Positions 54,391-63,655 of a stretch of 64,000 bases of DNA are shown here, in pieces (the stretch's first letter is position 1; every line of letters begins with the position of its first letter). Both the position numbers and the translations under genes were made by a program. The stretch lies in NCBI GenBank assembly GCA_003194525.1, contig NBIV01000216.1, positions 62,001 to 126,000 of the forward strand. The letters are read 5' to 3'. The notes below the pieces were generated by a model, which was not told where the DNA came from, searched no databases, and was given only the letters and a program-made list of their open reading frames with translations. The DNA comes from Gracilariopsis chorda (taxonomy: Eukaryota > Rhodophyta > Florideophyceae > Gracilariales > Gracilariaceae).

Positions 54391-54477
54391 AACCTCTAGT
54401 CCAGTTTCCTGGTTCTTCTTTCCCTGGCTATGCCAGTTAGTGTAGTGTAGTATTGTGGGGAGCTAGCTGCTCCCTTG

Positions 54478-54483
54478 AATAAA
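54478..54483 (+). terminator. AATAAA polyadenylation signal candidate
   Basis: A canonical hexamer within TTGAATAAACTTT, 88 bp after the stop codon of the antisense ORF and on its strand. It suggests an independent plus-strand transcript. Confidence 0.35.
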
Positions 54484-54650
54484 CTTTCCCGTTTAGAACG
54501 GTCCTTCTCGGTAGAGTTCCCCGTCTTCGACGGACCTTGTCTTGTTATCCTTTCCTCTCGCTCTCCGCTCGCGCGGCAACGTTACCCAACTTGGGCATTT
54601 ACCAGCGTGGCTGGAGCTGCAGTTCCCGTTTGACGGTGGTATCGCACGAC

Positions 54651-56579
54651 CTACGACCGTGGGAGGTGTTCCATTGGCTCCCACGTATCCCCACTGGGGT
54701 CGTACCCGTACCAGCGGACGCGGTATTGTAGAATACCATCCTGGTCCCAGGTGTGTCCGACAAGTCGGTCTACTACGAACTCTCGTTCGTAGACCTGCCG
54801 GCCATGCCGGGTGGTGGTTGTAATCCCTGGCGAGGGTTGCCCGCGGTGCGGTATAATGTCCCTTAGCAGGGTGTTCGGCGATAACTCCGACGTTGCCGTG
54901 CGCTGCCCTAGTGGCCGCTGCTCATGCGGGAAAATATCCCTCAAGAGGGTGTGTGGTGCCACGGTTTTCACCGGCAAGTCGTTCCCCAGAGGGGTGTCGT
55001 TGTTCCCGTCTTCACGGTAGGCCGGGCGAACCGCCAGTCGGCGGGGGACTTGGGTTCCGCCTTCGCGGTTGAGCGCACGAACCGCGAGTTTGCGGGAAGA
55101 TGACCGCTCCTGCGGGATCGGCATTTCCACAATCCCCTGGGGGGTCCCGTGTGACACGGTGATTGGGTGGCAAACCGCCTCCCTGCCAGGCGCACGAGCG
55201 CTCTGCACCATACGTTCCGGCGATGCCGTGGTGTCCCCGGCTACTGACGGGTTGCCTGGGGCTAACTCCGGTACACCGGTATTTTGGTCAAAATTCCCCT
55301 CTGGGGGGTTCCGGGCAGGTGCCGATGACACCCTTTTCAGGGGAATTGCCGCTGAGCGCAGTGCACCATCTCCGTGAGGAGGAGCAGCGTCCGGTACGAC
55401 CGGTTTCGAGCGTGCGATGGCGCGCGTTATTCCCGAGTTCCTCGGTTCTTCGCCGCAGCGATGCGGGGGTTGGCGCAAATTATTCCCCGTAGCGGGGGCT
55501 TTGATTCCGTCAACGACGGGAGGCGTTTCCGGTGCTTGCGAGCCAGGGCTTAAAGCTTCGACTGCAGCTTGGCCGCCTTTTTCCTCAAGAGGGGTGTGGG
55601 TATTCCCCTGTGAGGCCGGCGTATCTGGGCGCCCCTTCTCCGCAGGGCGCGGGTCTGATCGACCTGATTGAACCGCTTCCGCGGGGACTTCCGCCAACGG
55701 CGGCTTCGAGGCATCGGGCGATTGCCTTTCCGCTGCTGCGGTATTGGAGTGAGGCTTCTCGTTTTCCCGTGACAAACGGTGTATTTGCCGCTTTTGCGGG
55801 GCCTGCGCGTCTGGTTCCTGTTGCACAGCACTGCCCGGGAACGGGGGATTAGTGTCGCGTGACATACTCCGTGCTCCACGGTCAGTGTTCCGTATGTTAC
55901 GGTGTGTTTCCCGTTGCGACGGTGATATCGTTCCTCGAAAACGAGTGTTCTCCTCCCCCTCCTTAGACGGAGTGGCGGGATAAGGGATAACATTCCCCGC
56001 CTGGCGGGTATAGATGCGCGCCAGTGGGGCAGACGTGGTAGGGGCGGGCGCTGAGGGGCCCGAATTACCCGGCTGAGCCGGTGAGTCCGACAGAGTCGGT
56101 AGGTCTGAGAGTCCCCGGCTGGGGTGTGGTAGTACCGTAGGTCTAGTACTCCCGGATTGTTCCGGTGTAGCGGAGTCCGTAGAAACGGGGTTGCCTGGAC
56201 CCAGGACTACCTCTGACGAGGGAGGAGGGGCAAGGACAACACGATCACGGGAAATCCGTTCGTGCGTGTCCCCCATCTCTACCACGACAGTGTCGGTGTT
56301 AACAGAGATCACCTTGAAGGGTCCATCCGCCACAGGCGAGAGTTTGTGACGTTTCTCCCGTTCCGGGTTGTAGTATTCCTTCCTGACGAAGACGTAGTTA
56401 TTTGCCCGAATCGGGGACGGTTTTCCTCGCAAGCGAGCGTCAAAATCCCGCTTGTAAGCGGCTTGGGCCCGTGCCATAGACTTCCGCGCCGCGGGGACCA
56501 GCTTGGAAAGCCATTGCTTCCATTGCTGCCGGTTGTGAGATAGTGAAGTCCAGTGGATTCCGCAACTCTGGAGACCCAT
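54651..56579 (-). CDS. Integrase C-terminus with long linker and chromodomain (pol fragment of element 1)
   Basis: 642 codons open on the minus strand. Residues about 25-55 are the charged helix after the integrase core (SMARAQAAYKRDFDARLRGK). Residues about 58-115 are the GPY/F module (NNYVFVRKEYY, ADGPFKVISVNTDTVVVE). Then comes an unusually long, Pro/Ser/Thr/Arg-rich linker of about 475 residues with internal repeats, such as NTLLRDIIPH/HTLLRDIFPH and LAVRALNRE/LAVRPAYRE. The last 48 residues are a chromodomain (VDRLVGHTWDQDGILQYRVR, WYGYDPSGDTWEP), which directs integration to marked chromatin in chromoviruses. No catalytic integrase residue remains; the frame is cut just upstream. The first ATG is simply the first in frame and not the native start. 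The clean 642-codon frame shows little decay. Confidence 0.8.
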   Translation of the reverse strand: MGLQSCGIHWTSLSHNRQQWKQWLSKLVPAARKSMARAQAAYKRDFDARLRGKPSPIRANNYVFVRKEYYNPEREKRHKLSPVADGPFKVISVNTDTVVVEMGDTHERISRDRVVLAPPPSSEVVLGPGNPVSTDSATPEQSGSTRPTVLPHPSRGLSDLPTLSDSPAQPGNSGPSAPAPTTSAPLARIYTRQAGNVIPYPATPSKEGEENTRFRGTISPSQRETHRNIRNTDRGARSMSRDTNPPFPGSAVQQEPDAQAPQKRQIHRLSRENEKPHSNTAAAERQSPDASKPPLAEVPAEAVQSGRSDPRPAEKGRPDTPASQGNTHTPLEEKGGQAAVEALSPGSQAPETPPVVDGIKAPATGNNLRQPPHRCGEEPRNSGITRAIARSKPVVPDAAPPHGDGALRSAAIPLKRVSSAPARNPPEGNFDQNTGVPELAPGNPSVAGDTTASPERMVQSARAPGREAVCHPITVSHGTPQGIVEMPIPQERSSSRKLAVRALNREGGTQVPRRLAVRPAYREDGNNDTPLGNDLPVKTVAPHTLLRDIFPHEQRPLGQRTATSELSPNTLLRDIIPHRGQPSPGITTTTRHGRQVYEREFVVDRLVGHTWDQDGILQYRVRWYGYDPSGDTWEPMEHLPRS

Positions 56580-56594
56580 GTGGACGATACACGT

Positions 56595-57011
56595 TGTGTA
56601 TCTGGCCCAAGGATGGCTATCTGTATTTTATATAATTTATTTAATTTTATTGAATTAGTAACCATAGGACTAGATATAGCTACTGTAGAGTAGGGCACTT
56701 TACAGTGCCACAGGGTCGAGGCGCCTCGGTGCCGATACTTAGGCACCTCGAGCTGCGCCTCCCCTAGGGACAGTAAACTCAGACACCCTTGTGAGTCTTG
56801 AGCACCCCCGTACTCGGTACTCACAATTCCCTTTGGCCTTCAAGGTATCGCTACCGCAATTCCGACCTGTAGGACTGCGTAGTCAGCGCCACCCCATTGC
56901 GCCAACATTACCAGAGGTGTCGCCGCCGCTTCATTAACCTTAGGACCCCCCAGCTCTGCCACGCTACCACGAGACCATTAGGAGCTTGCCCACTTGGCTC
57001 ACTATCCTACA
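56595..57011 (+). repeat. 5' LTR candidate of element 2
   Basis: The stretch starts TGTGTATC and ends ATCCTACA, with an AT-rich core TTTTATATAATTTATTTAA near 56,626 as a TATA region. The end is set by the primer-site-like sequence two bases later. The partner LTR is not visible at the right edge, so the ends rest on motifs only. Confidence 0.4.
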
Positions 57012-57013
57012 TT

Positions 57014-57031
57014 TGGTCTCCCGACCTAGAA
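57014..57031 (+). other. Primer-binding-site candidate of element 2
   Basis: TGGTCTCCCGACCTAGAA begins with the TGG that pairs with a tRNA CCA end and lies two bases after the proposed LTR end. The implied tRNA 3' end would have an acceptor strand TCGGGAG. The tRNA identity is not known. Confidence 0.35.
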
Positions 57032-57116
57032 TCCCCTTTGGACGTTTCGATACAGACCTTTAGGAAAGAAGAATTTACGGGATTCTACCTTTGGACTTTG
57101 GACCGACGGACTGGTA

Positions 57117-59291
57117 ATGACAAGCAACCGCCCCATGGATACCGAAAATAACAACCGACCAGATGACCAGAGGACGCCACAGGCTGGCCCCAGTGGACTG
57201 TCGACGGTTCCTGAAACCATTGGCCTCGCGGCCGATGCGAGCAGTGACCGACGGAGTACGCGCAGTCAACCTTTAGGGCGTCCATTGACCCCCGTGGATA
57301 ATCCTGAACGGATTGCGAGAGAGTCCAATTTGGCCGCTCATCTCCGCTCACGCCTTAACAGGATCAATTCCCAGCCGGCCACGCCGACGCAAGACCTACA
57401 GGAAGCTTCTCCAGATGTGAGGGAAGACCTCTCCAGGGGTCTCGCAGATGTCCTTTGGCCGCAGCTGAAACGGCTCTGTGAGGAGCACGTCCAGTCCCTT
57501 TTGGATACGCGTGTTCCAGAGGTCCTTGACGGAATGATTGACCAATGGATTACTCGCCTCGTTCCTCAGGTCCTGGAATCCACGACCTTCGTGGAAGCCA
57601 TGGCCTCGACCATACGGACGGAGGTCACACGCCAGGTAGGCACCCCGGCCCTCGCGGCCAATATTCAAAGTATTCCTTCGGCCTCCGTGTGGCAACCACA
57701 CTCCGAACCCCCGGGAGTGGCTGCTTTACCAGCCCCTCGCCGGGTAAACCAACAGGACGACCAAATGGAAGTGCACCCAGGGAGTGGAAGAGAGCCTCCC
57801 CGGCAAGAAGGCCTAATGACTGCACGACCCATGAGGTACCAGGGCTCCCAGCAGGCCCGCAGACCCATCGGATTTGGCGATGTCGAGATCGCTCCATTGG
57901 ACGAGCGAAGTGCTGACCGAAGGAAGAATAGAAGACCTAGAAGTAACAAGAAGTCGAGGAAGAGGAGAGACCATTCGGACGAGAGCGATGACGGGTCCAG
58001 TTCGGACTCGTCAGTTTCGACCGATACGGACGCGGATGAGGCGGCTGTTCGACGCCTCAGGCCGCTGGCAACCACCAACGAACTTTTTAAGAAAGTGTTG
58101 GACTATCGGACTTACCGACTGGACAACAGGTCCTCAAGGTATTCCGGTTCGGTGGCTCGACGAGTCACCAAGTGGGCCAAACGGATGCAGCTTACCGTCA
58201 CGGACAAATTCTCGGGCGCTGACCCGATTGCTGTCCTTAGGTTTCTGTCTCAATTCCGTACGGCCTGCGACCAGAACGGCGTCCACGAGGGAGCCGCTCT
58301 GTATCTGTTTCAGTTTTTCCTCAGTGGACAAGCGCGTGACCATGTGGTTTCGAAGATCTCCGGTTCCAGGGACCCAATGGATGCGACCGATAGGGAGCTC
58401 CTTAGGTCCTACCCAGAGGTCGTCCATTACCTTTTGGAGACGTACGCCACTGATGACGTAATCATGGATGCCCATCAGGACGTGATTTCCTTTAGGCAAA
58501 GCACTAACGTAACCGAAACGGACTTTGCTGACCAACTGTGGAAGAAGGCGTACCGCTGTGGGAATGTGTTTTCCGAAGGGCGACTCAAGCAGCACTTCAT
58601 CGCTGGATTGCTGCCGGCCATTAGGACTCACGTGCGTAATCACCACTCGGACAACCAACGCCTCTCGTTCCGACAGCTGGTCACATATGCCGAAGGATAC
58701 GGCAAGACCTATAGGACATCCCGCCGAGCGGCTGACTTGGATACCAGAGGCCGAGCATCACCCTTAAGGAAGAGTTCCAAAGTCCATATGGTCAACTCTT
58801 CTGAAAGCGAGTCCACTGGTAACATCCGTTCGGAAGAAGGAGATATCCTTGCGGTCTCTTTTTCTTCCGCTCCGTCTGGTGCTCCATCCATATCGGCCAC
58901 TGGAACTACTACTACTCCATCTGGACAAACGACGCCGCGGTATACTTTCGTCCAACCTAGGAAGGACGTATTCACCCGCGGGCCCCCTTGCTACCTCTGC
59001 CTTTCCACGGCCAGGCCGTGTGATTGCATGAAGTTCATGCCGGAGGACGTTCGCAAGAACCTGTTGGCCCTAAGGGATGAGAACTTCCAGGCCAGGAGGG
59101 CGGAGGGAAATTACCCTCGTCAGTACCAGCGGAATCAGTCCTCAGGGTCTAGTCGATACGCCACGCCGCGGGAGGCTCCAGCCTCTCAGGTCAACGCTGT
59201 CGATATTTCCGATACGGATACTGTCCCTCAGGTGACCCCCGTGGAAGCTCCAGTGGACCGTCACGGAAAGACCGAACAGGAAAACGCGTAG
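57117..59291 (+). CDS. Gag of element 2
   Basis: 724 codons. A polar N-terminus and a basic/acidic low-complexity stretch (about 268-310, RRPRSNKKSRKRRDHSDE) precede a retrotransposon gag capsid-like domain (about 350-560). That domain includes FSGADPIAVLRFLSQFRTAC, YLFQFFLSGQARDHV and the FADQLWKKAYRCGNVF region. In the C-terminal part, a Cys-rich patch CYLCLSTARPCDC stands where a zinc knuckle is expected, but it does not have the C-x2-C-x4-H-x4-C form and lacks a histidine. The ORF ends within the open pol frame, which lies in the -1 frame. It is the structural protein of the virus-like particle. Confidence 0.85.
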   Translation: MTSNRPMDTENNNRPDDQRTPQAGPSGLSTVPETIGLAADASSDRRSTRSQPLGRPLTPVDNPERIARESNLAAHLRSRLNRINSQPATPTQDLQEASPDVREDLSRGLADVLWPQLKRLCEEHVQSLLDTRVPEVLDGMIDQWITRLVPQVLESTTFVEAMASTIRTEVTRQVGTPALAANIQSIPSASVWQPHSEPPGVAALPAPRRVNQQDDQMEVHPGSGREPPRQEGLMTARPMRYQGSQQARRPIGFGDVEIAPLDERSADRRKNRRPRSNKKSRKRRDHSDESDDGSSSDSSVSTDTDADEAAVRRLRPLATTNELFKKVLDYRTYRLDNRSSRYSGSVARRVTKWAKRMQLTVTDKFSGADPIAVLRFLSQFRTACDQNGVHEGAALYLFQFFLSGQARDHVVSKISGSRDPMDATDRELLRSYPEVVHYLLETYATDDVIMDAHQDVISFRQSTNVTETDFADQLWKKAYRCGNVFSEGRLKQHFIAGLLPAIRTHVRNHHSDNQRLSFRQLVTYAEGYGKTYRTSRRAADLDTRGRASPLRKSSKVHMVNSSESESTGNIRSEEGDILAVSFSSAPSGAPSISATGTTTTPSGQTTPRYTFVQPRKDVFTRGPPCYLCLSTARPCDCMKFMPEDVRKNLLALRDENFQARRAEGNYPRQYQRNQSSGSSRYATPREAPASQVNAVDISDTDTVPQVTPVEAPVDRHGKTEQENA
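59153..59291 (+). promoter_or_regulatory. Gag-pol overlap, possible -1 frameshift zone
   Basis: The pol frame is open from 59,153 (after a TAG at 59,150-59,152), so it overlaps the gag end by 139 bases in the -1 frame. Near the gag stop, CAG GAA AAC GCG TAG contains GGAAAAC, which could allow a slip but is not the classic X-XXY-YYZ heptamer. Reinitiation at ATG 59,393 is an alternative. Confidence 0.4.
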
Positions 59292-59392
59292 AGGAGCGAC
59301 CTGAGGCAAGCCGCCCCTCTGAGAATCCCTGCCTCAACCCCGATGGACAGGAGTCATCTGACTCCAGAAGTCCTTCGGAGTCTCACCAACCA

Positions 59393-62300
59393 ATGGACGA
59401 ATGGATCGACGACCCTTTGGAGCCGTCGCTGGATGACCAGGACCCTATTTGTGTCCTGAGGAAGGAGAACTATAAAGTTCGAATGACCATAGGACTCCGC
59501 CCCTCACACTCTAGAGTGGCTACGAGTGTGCTGGACACGGGCGCTGGGCCCAATTTGGTACATCCTAAGGTCCTACCGAGTGGTTGGGAAGACAAGGTTC
59601 AGGTGAGGAAGACCCCTAGGATCACTGATGCTTCGCGCAGACCAATGGCCATTAAAGGAATCATTTCTTTATTTGTCCAACTGGGCAGTTTGCGAGTCCG
59701 CACGTGGTTCCTCGTATGTCCAAACTTGGGAGCGGAATGTATCCTTGGGACTTCCTTCATCGACCGCTACGTGAAGGCCATCTACCCTGGCCTTCGGAAA
59801 GTCGCGTTCTATCGCGCACATCCTGTGGCCCTGATAGGTTCCAAGCCGGGACCTGAGGCAAACCCGCGGAAACCTCCACTGGCGACGAACACTGTGTCCA
59901 ATAAGGTCAGGCTCACAAAAGCCCTGGTCATCCCTGCGATGACTCAGACCACCGCTTGGGTTCAGTGCGAGTCCTCTGGTCTTTTGACGCTGCAGAATCA
60001 TCCCAAGACGATCCGGCGTCAACTCACCCTTATGGCCAATGGAGTTATGGACATCCGTCCGCGGCAGCCCTTTGTGGTCAGTATCAGTAACTTCACTGAC
60101 CACCCGGTTCGATTACCTAAAGGAACAGTAGTTGGCATCGCCCTGCCAGCTCCTGTGGCCATTATGGAAACCAATATGGACAACTCCCAACCGGACGACG
60201 ACGAGGACGTCGAGTCCTGGGAGGGGGACGTCAACATGGGCGACGAATTCGAATCCTATAGGCCTCAGGTTATAGAGCTCCTTCGGGAATTCAAATCCAT
60301 GTGGTCTGGCCAGCTAGGCGAGATTCGGGCGACAAAGCACCGAATTGACCTTAAGGACGACGCGAAGCCAGTGTACCAGCACCCCTATAGGACGGGCCTA
60401 AAAGGAAGAACCATCGTGGCCGAACAGATGGACAAGATGAGGAGGGCCAACGTCATCGAGCCAGCTCCTCCTCATCAGTCCGAATGGGCAAGCCCTTTTG
60501 TCCTTGTGGCCAAGAAGGATGGCTCCGTCAGGTTTTGCGTTGACTATAGGAAGCTCAACGCTATGACCAAACGGGATTCGTACCCTATCCCCCGGATGGA
60601 CGACTGTCTCGATTCCTTAGGAGAGGCAGCTGTCTTTACCACCTTGGACGCCAATTGGGGATATTGGCAAATACCACTGGACGATGACGCGAAGCCGCTG
60701 ACCACGTTTACGACCCACGAGGGACTTTTCCGATTCATTCGGATGCCCTTTGGATTAATGAACGCACCCGCGACGTTCCAGAGGGCAATGGACATTATCC
60801 TATCTAGGGTCAAATGGAAGTTCGCGCTGGTCTACTTGGATGACGTTATCATCTTTTCGAAGACCATTGGTGAACATTTCTCCCATGTTAGAACAGTCCT
60901 GAGGATTCTCCGTGAGGCCGGAATAACTTTGAAGCTCCCCAAGTGCTTCTTTTTCCAGTCCTCTGTGGATTATCTTGGCCATGTGGTCCGCCCTGGCTGC
61001 CTACAGGTTGCCTCGAGGACGACTGACGCCATACGGCAAGCTAAGCCCCCCAGGACCCATACGGAGTTGCGTTCTTTTTTAGGTCTGTGCAACGTCTATC
61101 GTCGCTTTGTCCAAGGGTTTGCAAAGATCGCTGCGCCGCTTAACGACATGCTGCGCAAAGGGACCCCATCGGAGTTCGATTGCCTGACGGACGAACAATA
61201 CGAAGCTTTTGAGGCCCTGCGGGATAAGCTTCTGAACCCTCCTATATTGGCCTTGCCTAAACCGGACAAACCGTACATCCTTGATACGGATGCGTCCGAT
61301 GGCCAAATTGGATGTGTTCTCCTCCAGGAACAAGAATCTCCGAAGGACTATAGACCAATTGGATATTGGAGCCGCTCGCTAACGAGCCCAGAGCGGAATT
61401 ATAGCACGTCCGAGAAGGAGTGCTTAGCCATTGTCTGGTCAGTATTAACCTTAAGGCCATACTTGGAAGGAGTCCGCTTTACCATTAGGACTGATCATCA
61501 TTCCCTCAGGTGGCTTATGAACATGACCGACGCGTCCAGCAGGCTCGCCCGATGGAGATTGCGCCTGTCGGAGTTTGATTTCGACGTTGCCTATAGGCCG
61601 GGGATCAAGCACCGAGCAGCGGATGCCCTCTCTAGGATCCTAACCGACGGCACCGACGAATCCCCACTGGACGACGAGCTACCCACGCCGGACCTTTCAG
61701 GTTATGAATCTGACCATGAGGATGACTTCCTTCTAGGACGCGTTAATTGCGATGACTCCGATGTGGACGTGAATGCAGTTTACCTTGTGGACTGGCCTAT
61801 GGATGACGACAGCGAAGCGCGGACCCTTGAGGTTCATGCGGTTCAACCAGAGGAAAAGGAGCTCTTGCCCATCACGCTGGATGAGCTCCTTCAGGCCCAA
61901 AAGGACGACGAGTACTGCAAAAACCAGGCTGACCTCGTCGGGACCCCTGGCTGTCTGTTCGACTACGACCGATTCGGACTGCTCTGTCGCAGAGCCCCTC
62001 TGGACGGAGCAATCCAGCGGGTCATTCCCAAGGTCCTCAGGGCACGGGTTCTATACCTCGCCCATTACCCCCGGTTGGCCGGCCATCCTGGCGGAACAAG
62101 AATGTATCAGTCCTTAAGGAAACATTTCTACTGGCCCTTTATGGCTAATGACCTCTGGCAAACCTCTAGGACATGCGCTTCGTGCGTGAAAGCACGCGGC
62201 TCGAAAACCATCCATCAGGCCAAGTTGAAGCTGTTCCCAGCCGCAGGACCACTGGAGTTTATCGCTACGGATATCCTAGGGCCATTACCGTCAACGACCC

Positions 62301-63655
62301 ATGGGAACAAATTTATATTGGTGCTTACCGATCGGTTCACCAAGCTCACCAGAGCTATTCCCATGAGGTCCACTACGGCCACTGACGTAGCAATGGCGTT
62401 CTTGACCCATTGGGTGTATCCATATGGTCTGCCACTTTATCTCCTATCGGACAACGGGCCACAATTCGTGTCGAAATTCTTCGCTCACGTCTGTTCGACC
62501 TTAGGAATTAAGCACGTCACCACAACGGCTTATCATCCGCAGACCAATGGACAGGCTGAGCGCTTCAATAGAACCATTAAGGACAGGTTGGTGCATTATG
62601 TTGCAGAGCACCAGGCCGATTGGGATGACTACGTCGGACCACTGGTCTATGCGTATAACACGCAAGTCCATCGGTCCACGGGGACTACACCCTTCGACCT
62701 AACGCTCACGCGACAGCCCCCGCACTTTGCGGTTGACCTTAAGGACAGCTGGATACCACAGGACTTCACGGCAGAAATGACCCCTGCCCAGGCCAAACGG
62801 TACACCCGGAAGCGGATTGACGATATCATCCGTACGGCCAGAGCACGGTTGAACAAGTCCCAACGGAGGTACAAGGATGACTTCGATAAGTCCGTCAGGT
62901 TTACGCTATCCTTTAAGGCCGGTGACATGGTCTACTTAGACCGCGCTCCATCGGATAAGCCGCAGGACGATATCGAGGTCATCACTCGAAAGCTCCTCCC
63001 ACGGTCCACTGGTCCCTATAAGGTTCTCTCAGCTACGTCCCATACGGTCACTATTGAAATCGATGGCCTACAGGACACCGTCGCAATTGACCGCGTTACG
63101 GCCGCGCCTATGCCGCCGAAGCCCACTGGTTCCCCTTTGGAAACTCCTGAGGACGCCCCTTCAGATGCTCCCAATTCCGCCGTACAGGACTCTACACCTA
63201 CGGACGAGCAGCTTTCGTCCCGCCCTAAGGTAGTTACGGCAGATCCATTGATCGCTACACCACTTCCAAAGGCCGTCTCGGCTGACCCACTGGCCCCCTC
63301 ATCCCAAGAGGAACACAACGACGGAGTACCGTCCCAGTTGGCCAATGATGGTTACGCCCCTTTGGACGAGATGGATCTCCCCGAGGAGTGGCCTGTGGAT
63401 GTTCCGAAGGACGTATCTTCACTTCCTAAGGAAAGCGCTATAGACCGTGTGGTCAATGCCGGCATTGACGACGACGGCGTCGTCAAATACCGTGTCCATT
63501 GGTACGGCTACAAACCCTCTGAGGACACATGGGAACCCCGGGAGAACATCCCGGAGAACTTTGTCCTTAGGTTTTGGCGCCGCATGGGCCGCACGGAGCG
63601 CGACCTTAAGGAGGGGGCATACATATTGAAATCCAATGGTCAAGGTTCGAATTAA
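59393..63655 (+). CDS. Pol polyprotein of element 2: protease, RT, RNase H, integrase, chromodomain
   Basis: 1,420 codons from the first ATG; the frame itself is open from 59,153. Aspartic protease: SVLDTGAGPNLV (about 45). Reverse transcriptase: RFCVDYRKLNAMT, FRFIRMPFGLMNAPATFQRA and the catalytic YLDDVIIFSK (about 481). RNase H: ILDTDASDGQIG (about 630) through DHHSLRWL. Integrase: HHCC zinc region (HYPRLAGHPG to CASCVK), then D-D-E residues in ATDILGP (about 958), LSDNGPQF (about 1018) and GQAERFNRTIK (about 1055), then a GPY/F-type module (STGPYKVLSATSHTVTIEI). A short linker leads to the chromodomain (DDGVVKYRVHWYGYKPSEDT). Every catalytic residue I can check is present. It differs clearly from element 1, whose chromodomain linker is far longer. 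Confidence 0.92.
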   Translation: MDEWIDDPLEPSLDDQDPICVLRKENYKVRMTIGLRPSHSRVATSVLDTGAGPNLVHPKVLPSGWEDKVQVRKTPRITDASRRPMAIKGIISLFVQLGSLRVRTWFLVCPNLGAECILGTSFIDRYVKAIYPGLRKVAFYRAHPVALIGSKPGPEANPRKPPLATNTVSNKVRLTKALVIPAMTQTTAWVQCESSGLLTLQNHPKTIRRQLTLMANGVMDIRPRQPFVVSISNFTDHPVRLPKGTVVGIALPAPVAIMETNMDNSQPDDDEDVESWEGDVNMGDEFESYRPQVIELLREFKSMWSGQLGEIRATKHRIDLKDDAKPVYQHPYRTGLKGRTIVAEQMDKMRRANVIEPAPPHQSEWASPFVLVAKKDGSVRFCVDYRKLNAMTKRDSYPIPRMDDCLDSLGEAAVFTTLDANWGYWQIPLDDDAKPLTTFTTHEGLFRFIRMPFGLMNAPATFQRAMDIILSRVKWKFALVYLDDVIIFSKTIGEHFSHVRTVLRILREAGITLKLPKCFFFQSSVDYLGHVVRPGCLQVASRTTDAIRQAKPPRTHTELRSFLGLCNVYRRFVQGFAKIAAPLNDMLRKGTPSEFDCLTDEQYEAFEALRDKLLNPPILALPKPDKPYILDTDASDGQIGCVLLQEQESPKDYRPIGYWSRSLTSPERNYSTSEKECLAIVWSVLTLRPYLEGVRFTIRTDHHSLRWLMNMTDASSRLARWRLRLSEFDFDVAYRPGIKHRAADALSRILTDGTDESPLDDELPTPDLSGYESDHEDDFLLGRVNCDDSDVDVNAVYLVDWPMDDDSEARTLEVHAVQPEEKELLPITLDELLQAQKDDEYCKNQADLVGTPGCLFDYDRFGLLCRRAPLDGAIQRVIPKVLRARVLYLAHYPRLAGHPGGTRMYQSLRKHFYWPFMANDLWQTSRTCASCVKARGSKTIHQAKLKLFPAAGPLEFIATDILGPLPSTTHGNKFILVLTDRFTKLTRAIPMRSTTATDVAMAFLTHWVYPYGLPLYLLSDNGPQFVSKFFAHVCSTLGIKHVTTTAYHPQTNGQAERFNRTIKDRLVHYVAEHQADWDDYVGPLVYAYNTQVHRSTGTTPFDLTLTRQPPHFAVDLKDSWIPQDFTAEMTPAQAKRYTRKRIDDIIRTARARLNKSQRRYKDDFDKSVRFTLSFKAGDMVYLDRAPSDKPQDDIEVITRKLLPRSTGPYKVLSATSHTVTIEIDGLQDTVAIDRVTAAPMPPKPTGSPLETPEDAPSDAPNSAVQDSTPTDEQLSSRPKVVTADPLIATPLPKAVSADPLAPSSQEEHNDGVPSQLANDGYAPLDEMDLPEEWPVDVPKDVSSLPKESAIDRVVNAGIDDDGVVKYRVHWYGYKPSEDTWEPRENIPENFVLRFWRRMGRTERDLKEGAYILKSNGQGSN

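Larger units (their letters stand above)
51740..56594 (-). mobile_element. Element 1: 3' part of a minus-strand Ty3/gypsy chromovirus
   Basis: Reading leftwards it holds an integrase C-terminus, a very long linker and a chromodomain (56,579-54,651), then a 2.1-kb region carrying an antisense ORF, then a polypurine tract and LTR. The integrase core, RT, gag and 5' LTR are missing to the right, where element 2 begins. They may continue beyond the window edge if element 2 is inserted into it. Confidence 0.65.
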
